Assembly (NCBI RefSeq): GCF_001425865.1
Contig: NZ_LMDS01000001.1
Span: 570,507-634,506 of the forward strand
From: Rhizobacter sp. Root404
GTDB lineage: Bacteria > Pseudomonadota > Gammaproteobacteria > Burkholderiales > Burkholderiaceae_C
DNA: 64,000 bases
Direction: 5' to 3'
Part shown: positions 31,201 to 40,200 of the stretch, piece after piece
Numbering within the stretch: the stretch's first letter is position 1
How the letters are laid out: every line of letters starts with the position of its first letter
Notes under the pieces: generated by a model
Databases searched by the model: none
What the model saw: the letters and a program-made list of their open reading frames with translations, nothing else
Told to the model about the DNA's origin: nothing
Translations under genes and position numbers: made by a program

Positions 31201-34200
31201 GAATCTGCCGCAGTTCAGCTTGCTGAACCCGAACGACGGCTTCGAGTTCGGCAGCGCGATCCAGGACGGCCTCAAGCTCGTCGAGTTCAGGAACGTGAGC
31301 CTGGATGTCGGCTCGTACCTGAGCAACGTGGTGAGCCCGCTGGTCGACAAGATCCAGGAGATCACCGAGCCGATCCAGCCGATCATCGACATCGTGACCA
31401 CGCCGCTGCCGGTGCTGTCCGACCTCGGCCTGGACATCACGCTGCTGGACATCGCCAAGGCCACCGGCAGCGTCGACCCGGCGTTCATCGACGCGCTCGA
31501 GACCATCCTCGACGTGATCTCGGTGCTGAACTCGATCGACATCCCGGACGACGGCTCGCTGCTGGTGCCGTTCGGCGACTTCAAGGTCTACGAGAGCGGC
31601 AATTCGCTGTACGACAACTTCGGCGATCTGGGCTCGGGCGACTTCGACGTCGCCGGCTTCGCCAACAAGCTGTTCGGCCCGAACGGCAGCTTCAACGACT
31701 ACATCAGCGGCCTGCCCGACGGCCTGCAGGACGTGCTCGGCGAGGTCGCCGGCGTGGCCGGCGAGGTGCTGGGCGGCCTGGCCGACCAGGAGGGCGGCGG
31801 CACGAACCCGAAGCCGTTCCGCCTCGACATCCTCGAGGACCCGGCCCAGGTGTTCGGCCTGCTGCTGGGCAAGCCGGCGAAGCTGGTGTCGTACGACATG
31901 CCCAAGCTGCATTTCGACGCCGAGTTTTCAGCGTTCTTCTCGATCTTCGGGCCGCTCGGCGTCTCGATCAACCTCGAAGCGGCGCTGAACATCGACTTCG
32001 CGTTCGGCTACGACTCGAAGGGCTTCGCCGATTTCGCCGCCAGCGATTTCAAGAACCCGCTGCTGCTGGCCAACGGCCTGTACATCGACGACGACCCGAC
32101 CCCCTCGGACGCCAGCGACGGCACCGACCCGCCCGAGCTCACCTTCGACGGCGGGCTGTGGGCCGCGGCCGAGCTGAACCTCGGGATCGCGCGCGGCGGC
32201 GTCGGCGGCGGCATCTTCATCGGCGTCGACTTCAACCTGTTCGACAACGACCACGACGGCCGGGTGCGGCTGGACGAACTCTTCACCAACTTCAATAACC
32301 AGCTGAAGGCCCCGAACGAGGCCGAGCGCTTCCTCGCGCCGCTGGCGGTGTTCGACGTGAGCGGCAAGGTCACGGCGGAGCTGTTCGCGTTCCTGAAGAT
32401 CGACTTCGGCTTCTTCGAGTTGGACAAGAAGTTCAACATCACGCCGCCGGTGACGCTGGCGGACTTCGATGTCGACTTCTTCCGCCCGCCGGTGCTGGCC
32501 AGCGAACTCGACAACGGCGACCTGATCATCAACATCGGCGACTTCGCCGGCCAGCGCAAGCTCGGCGACCTGACCGACTTCGGCGAGCACATCTTCGTCA
32601 AGAGCGCGGGCGCCGGCAAGGTGGAAGTCTGGTCCGACAACCTCGGCGACGACGCCAAGCCGCACCAGACCTACAGCGTCACCGGCCGGATCATCGTCGT
32701 CGGCGGCGAGGGCGACGACACGATCGATCTGTCCGGCGTCGACGGATCGGTCAAGTTCGACATCGACGGCGGCGTCGGCAACGACACCCTCCTGGGCGGT
32801 GCCGGCGGCGGCATCATCCGCGGCCGCACCGGCGACGACCTCATCACCGGCGGCGCAGGCGCGGACCTGATCTTCGGCAACGAAGGCGGCGACACGATCG
32901 ATGCGATGGGCGGCAACGACATCGTGCTCGGCGACAACGGCGAGGTCACCGAAGGCCTGATCGACATGGCGGTGCGCCACGGCTACGTGCGCGCGCTGAT
33001 CGGCGTCAGCGACGGCGCGGACACCATCCGCGGCAACGACGGCGACGACATCGTCGCCGGCTCCGGCGCGGCCGACAAGCTGCTCGACGGCGGCAAGGGC
33101 AACGACATCGTCGTCGGCGATGGCGCGCTGTTCACCTACAACAGCCCGGCGGTCGTCAGCGACACCGAGGTCGGCGTTGGCTTCGCGGACCTGCTGATCA
33201 GCGGCGGCGAGGGCGACGACTGGCTGTACGGCGGCAAGGGCAACGACACGATCCACGGCGACGCCGGCAACGACGTCGTCTTCGGCGGCTCGGGCCTGGA
33301 CACGATCGACGGCGGCATCGGCGACGACACGCTGTTCGGCGACTTCGGCACCTTCATCGGCGGCGACCTCGCGAAGCCGACCGTGACCGTCGGCGGCGAG
33401 GCCGACACGATCTTCGGCGGGATGGGTGCGGACAAGATCCTGGGCGGCGCCGGCAACGACGTGGTCCACGGCGACGACGGCTCGGCCAGCGTTGGCGACG
33501 GCGACGTCATCTGGGGCGGCACCGGCGCCGACAGCCTGTACGGCGACGGCGGCAACGACACGATCTACGGCGAGTCCGATCCCGACAAGCTGTTCGGCGA
33601 CGACGGCAACGACTTCCTCGAAGGCGGCAACGGCAACGATGTCGTCAAGGGAGGTCTCGGCAACGACCTGCTCGTCGCCGGCTACGGCTCCGACGTGCTC
33701 GACGGCGAGCAGGGCAGCGACACCTACCGCATCACCGCGCGGGGCGGCAACATCACCGACCTGAGCACCGCCTACGACAGCGGCCCGGACAAGAACGACA
33801 CCGACCAGCTGGTGCTGATCGGCACCCCGCGGGCCGACACCGTGCTGCTGCGCGGCATGGCCGACTTCTATTTCCCGACGTTGCTGAAGCTCGTCGGAAA
33901 GGACGCGCCGGCACCGAAGGACGTGGTCGAGGGCCTGACCGACAAGATCTTCAACTCCGAGGAGCCCGACAAGCTGCGCTCGGTGCTGCAGGCGCTCGAG
34001 GATTCCTACGGTCCGCACGACATCCCGGCCGGGCTGGTGCACACCCTCATCGGGCTCTACACCGCCGCGGTGCAGACCGGCGTGCTGGCCGCCATCGACG
34101 CCAACCCGGGCGGCGCCGGCACCCCGAGCGCCGCCGCCATCAAGACGCTCGTCACCGGCCTCCTCGCGACCGACACCGGCCAGTTCCCCGGCAAGCTGGA

Positions 34201-37200
34201 GGAAATCTACAAGGCGATCACCGCGGCCTATGGCGTCAAGCCGTTGCCGCCGCTGCTGCTCGACGCCATCGGCACCGCATGGGACGCGGTCGGCGATCCG
34301 CTGAAGGCACAGATCGAGGCGGCGATCACGGCCGCCTACAAGACCGAACTGGAGGTGCTGGGCAGCGACACCGACACCGGCTTCGTCGCGTTGATCAACA
34401 ACGGCGGCGCGAACGTCGAGCGGTTCAACTACCGCAACCTCGAGGGCCTGACACTCAACACGCTCGCCGGCGACGACATCGTCGCCCTCGACGACGTGCT
34501 CGTGCCCACGACCGTCAACCTCGGCCTGGGCGCCGACAAGGTGCAGGTCGGGCAGGTGTTCCGCTCCGAGCGGGTCAAGGACTTCGCGGGCCAGCCGGCG
34601 ATCACCGGCATCACGGCCGAGGATGTGTTCACGTCGCTCGAGATCACCCGCGGCTGGCTCTCCAACGGCGTCAGCGCGGCCACCACGGTCAACGGCGGCG
34701 ACGGCGCCGACCAGTTCACCGTGTTCCACAACATCGCCGTGCTGAACCTGAACGGCGGCGACGGCGACGACGTGTTCACGGTGCGCGCGTTCGCGCTGCG
34801 CGGCTCGACCGACAACGAGCGCGCCCGCACCGACATGAAGGGCGACGGCGGCGCCGACACGATCCTGTACGTGGTCAACGCGCCGGTCGGCATCGACGGC
34901 GGCGACGGCTTCGACACGGTGCGCATCGTCGGCACCGAGTTCGGCGACGACTTCGTCATCACCGACGCCGGCATCTTCGGCGCCGGCCTGAACGTCAGCT
35001 ACGTCAACATCGAGAAGATCGTGGCCGACGGCGCCGAGGGCGACGACCGCTTCTTCGTGCAGTCCACCGGCCTGGAGGTCGTGACCGAGATCGACGGCGG
35101 GCTGGGCAGCGACACCTTCTTCGTCGGCGGCAACCCGTCGGGCGCGCCGGTGGCCGTGATCAGCAACGACTTCAAGGGCCACAGCGGCGTCATCCTGCAC
35201 AGCGTGGAAAGCGCGCCGAACAGCGACCCCGACTGGAGCGGCGTGCCGATCGAGGGCGTGTCGGCGAACGTCGCCGACAACGAGGAGAGCTTCGTCATCG
35301 TCACCGAAAGCGGCGGCAGCTCGCGCGTGGTGGAGGACTCGAGCGTGGCCAGCGCCGGCTGGGCCTACGACTACTACGGCATCCGGCTCACGCGCGCGCC
35401 CACCGGCACGGTGCGGATCAAGGTCGTTCCGGCCGGCATGTCGCCCGAGGATGCGGCGAAGAACTTCAAGGACCTGGAGTTCTTCTTCGACGGCGTCGTC
35501 AGTTCGGTCGAGGACTATTCGAACCTCGGCCTGCTCAACACGTCGCTGGGATTCGACGACCTGACCGGCGCCGCGAACGTGCCGACGCTGACCTTCGACG
35601 CGAGCAACTGGGACAAGGTGCAGTACGTCAAGTTCGCGGCCGCGCACGACACCGCCAGCGAAGGCCGGCGCTTCACCTTCATCAACCACAGCCTGAAGAG
35701 CAGCGACAGCAGCGACCCGAACTACCAGGCCGCGCAGACGCTGAGCGTCAAGGTGCTGATGGAGGACGACGACCGCGCCGGCGTGATCATCACGCCGACC
35801 GGTCGCGACAATACCGTGCTCGAGAACGGCCCGAGCGTGCCCGGCTTCACCGACACCTTCGACGTCGTGTTGACGAAGGCGCCGACCGCGAACGTGACGG
35901 TGACGATGAACGTGCTGAACGGCCAGGTCGTGCTGTCGGGGCCCTCGGTGACGACCGTGGGCGGGAAGCCGACCTTGACCTTCACGACGGCGAACTGGAA
36001 CGTTCGCCAGCAGATCACGATCACGGCGCCGAACGACGCGGTCGTCGAGGGCTTCCACACCGACTACATCAGCTACACCGTCGCCAGCGCGGACGCCGAG
36101 CAGACGCTGCCCTCCGGCGGCGGAGCGGCCGGCACGCCGCCGGTGTTCGTCGCGGTGGATGGCGACTTCGACAAGCTCGGCATCGACCTGGAGATCCCGG
36201 CGACCAAGCCGACCACGTATCTGCTGCTCGAGCACAAGCCGATCGTCGACAGCGTCGCCGTCAAGCTCGACGGGGTGCTGCTGGATGTGGCGCGCTTCTC
36301 GGTCACCGGCAACACGCTGAGCTTCTTCGACGCGAACGGCCAGCCCGAGTTCGTGACCGGCTTCGTGACCGTGGCCTACAACTACAAGGAGGCCGGCTAC
36401 CAGGGTGCCTTCGTCAAGGACAGCGTCGTCGACATCTACGACGAGGACACGCCGAGCGTGATCGTGCAGATGCCGGACGACGGCTCGATCGACGTGATCG
36501 AGGGTGCCGCCGGCAACAGCGACAGCTACACGGTGCGCCTGTCGCAGGCGCCGACCGCCGGCCAGGTCGTCAGGATCAAGGTCGACGCGGTCGACACCCG
36601 CAGCACCTATGGCCGCACCGCGCTGTTCCAGGAGCAGGTGACGGTCGGCGGCGCCTCGCAGATGTTCCTGACCTTCACCTCGGCCAACTGGAACACGCCG
36701 CAGACGGTCACGGTGCGCGCGATCGACGACACGGTGTTCGACGGCAACGAGACCCAGGTCTTCGCGCCCGACCTGCAGACGGTCAACAAGATCCGCGGCC
36801 CGCTGATCATCGAGGGCGCGGCCGGGGCCGGCTCGCTGAGCCTGCCGACGCCGCTGATGCTGCCTGGCGAACTGAACATCCTGCCGCCGCACGGCGCGGT
36901 GCAGGGCTTCGTGCCGGGCACCGGTGCCGGGGCCTTCGAGACCATGACGGTATTTAAGTCCGACCTGTTGAAGGCGCTCGCCGAACTGCATGCCGACGAC
37001 TCGACCGTCTCGCTCACCGACATCCAGGTGCTGCTGGACAAGACGCTCGAGCTGAGCAGTGGTCCGGGGACCGGCGTCGTGCTCGACCCGTCCCGCCCGG
37101 ACGACAGGTTCGACCGCTTCTGGCAGATCACCGAGCTGACCGAGATTGGCGGCGGCCTGGTGCGCCTCAAGCTCCTGAACCCGAGCATCGTCAACCCGGG

Positions 37201-40200
37201 CACCGCGAACGTGACCGCGCCGACGACCGACAGCCAGTACGCCATCACCTCGCTGAGCGCGAACTTCTTCGCCAAGGAGAGCGAGCAGGTCGACTACCTG
37301 TTCGTGTACGACAACGACAGCGTCGCCAACGACAACGGCGCCCTGACCTCGGCCGACGGCGTGGTCCGCGGCTTCGACGCCGCCAACCTCAAGCTGCTGG
37401 TCGAGGCGGCGGCGCTGGATGCCGTGGCGAAGCTCGATCCGGGCGTGCCGCTGGTCGGCCGCCGCATCGAGATCAGCGTCGGCCCCGGGCTGGGCCGTTC
37501 GTGGGAGATCGAGAGCATCGGCGCCGGCACCGACGGCGACACGCGCTGGGTCAAGCTGAAGAACCCGACGGTTCCCGCCGGGTCGGTCGCGCCGACCGAC
37601 CGCAGCGAGTTCCGCATCGCCGGCGGCGATACGCACGGCCGGATCACCGGCTTCGGCATGGGCCCGAGCATCCTGTTCAACGGCCGGCCGCAGCCGGGCG
37701 GCGTGAGCTATGGCGACATCGAGGTGGTCCAGGTCAGCCTGGGCCGCGGCGACGACACCGTGCGCGTCGACTACACCACCAACGCCGAGGACCACACTAC
37801 CGCGCGCACCGGCGATTTCTACACGCTGACCCTGCTCGACACCGGCGCCGGCAACGACAAGGTCACGGTGAACCTGCAGAACGGGGACGACGGCGCGTTT
37901 GCGCTGAACCTGAACACCGGCGACGACATGGCCGACGGCAGCGCATCCAGCCTGCCGCTGGTCGTGTTCGGCTGGGACGGTGCCGACAAGATCACCGGCG
38001 GCAGCGGCGACGACATCCTGTTCGGCGACCGCGGCCGCGTCGACTACGTCAAGACGGTGTCGGTCGATCCCGACCGTGACCCGACCACCGACAACAACGT
38101 GCTGGTCGACGAGATCGTGACGCGGCTCGGCCACTCGGTGCCGCTGAGCCCGACGAACCCGCCGCTGACCGGTTCGACCGTCAACACGCTCACCGATGCG
38201 AACGCCACGTTCTCGCAGCTGTACGGCGGGCTGGTCGGTCTGAGCGTGCAGGCGATCTCGCCGCAGGGCCATGTGCAGTACCGCACCATCACCGGCAACA
38301 CCGCCAACACGCTGACCGTCGACCGGACGTGGGACGCGCAGCCGGTGGGGAACTACCCGCTGACGACCCCGGTGCAGAAGAACAACTACTTCTACCGCGT
38401 CTCGGCCTTCCCCGAGGACCAGACCGACGGGCTGTTCCGCGGGCCGCGCGTCGTCTGGTCGATCTACGAGACGATCGGCGGCGACGACACGATCTATGCC
38501 GGCGGCGGCGCCGACCTGGTGATCGGCGGGGCCGGCAACGACGAGGTGCATGCCGGCGCAGGCGCCGACATCGTGGCCGGCGACGACGCGCGCATCGACT
38601 TCGCGCGGGTCGCCGGCAACGATGGCCCGACGCAGTTGCTGAGCATCGTCACGCGCCTGGTCACGGGTGACGACAAGCTGTATGGCGACGCCGGCAACGA
38701 CCTGCTGCTCGGCGGGCTCGGCGCCGACCTCGCCGACGGCGGGGCGGACAACGACATCCTGGTCGGCGACGCGGCGCGGATCGACTTCGCGCCGGTGGCC
38801 GGTCTCGGCAACGTCATCGTGCGGGTCGAGACCATCGACCGTGCGTCCGGCGGCGTCGACACCCTGCGCGGTGGCGACGGCGACGACGTGCTGGCCGGCG
38901 GCGCCGCCGGCGACCGCCTCGACGGCGGCGCGCAAGACGACCTGGTGTTCGGCGACAACGTGCTGCTGGACTTCAGCAAGGGCTCGCTGAACGCCATCAA
39001 GCCGCGCTTCACGACGGCGGCCGCCGGTCTGTACGACCTCAACGGCGCGCCGCTGGTCGGCGGGCAGGTCGCGCCGCCGTACGCGGCACCGGCCTGGGCC
39101 GACTGGACCCTCACGCTCGACCCGACCACGCTGGCGGCCAACTTCGGCAACGACTTCATCGCCGGCGGCGCCAACCGCGACACGATCTTCGGCCAGCGCG
39201 GCTACGACACGATCCAGGGCGACGGCTCGATCGACATCGCCGTCGCGGCGGTGCGCGACGCGAGCGGCCTGCACGTGACGCAGGCCTCGGTCGAACTCAC
39301 CACCGACGGCGACGACTACATCGAGGGCAATGCCGGCGCCGACCTGATCTTCGGCAACCTCGGCCAGGACGACATCGTCGGAGGCAGCTCGACGATGTTC
39401 AGCCTGAACCTGCGCAGCCAGCGCGACGACGAGGCCGACCTGATCTTCGGCGGCGCGGGAACCGATGTCGCGCGCGACCACACCGGCGACGGCCTGCACG
39501 GCCGCGACTCGGACATGATCCTCGGCGACAACGGCAACATCCGCCGCGTCGTCGCCGTGGGCGCCGGCGGCGCGACGACCTACCGCAGCTTCACCTACGA
39601 CGACGCCTATGCAGGCATCGCGGGCGACTCGCCGATCGTCGTGCGCTCGGCCGAACTGCTCGACTACACCCCGGGCGGCATCGACCAGGTGCCGGGCGCG
39701 GTGGACATCGGCGCCGCCGACGAACTGCACGGCGAATCGGGCGACGACTTCGTCTACGGCATGAGCGGCAACGACGTGCTGTTCGGCGAGGGGCAGGACG
39801 ACGACCTGATCGGCGGCTGGGGCCACGACTGGATCTCCGGAGGCACCGGCGACGATGGCGTGCTCGGCGACGACGGCCGGCTGCTGACGACCCGCAACGG
39901 CACGACCGAGCCGCTCGCGGGCCTGACGGTCGCGACCGTGCAGACCTTCATCAGCACGCCGGGCTCGGTGCAGAGCGCGACGATCAACGTCACCGGCCAG
40001 CTGAAGAAGACGGCCGACATGACGCCGTTCGGCAAGGGGCTGGACACGCTGTTCGATCCGGCGCTCGCCGACGACATCATCTACGGCGGCTGGGGCAACG
40101 ACTTCCTGCACGGCGGCTGGGGCGACGACGCGATCTCGGGCGCCGAGGCGTTGTCGGGCTTCTATGCGGCCCCGGCCAATGCCGGCAACGTGCTGGCCTA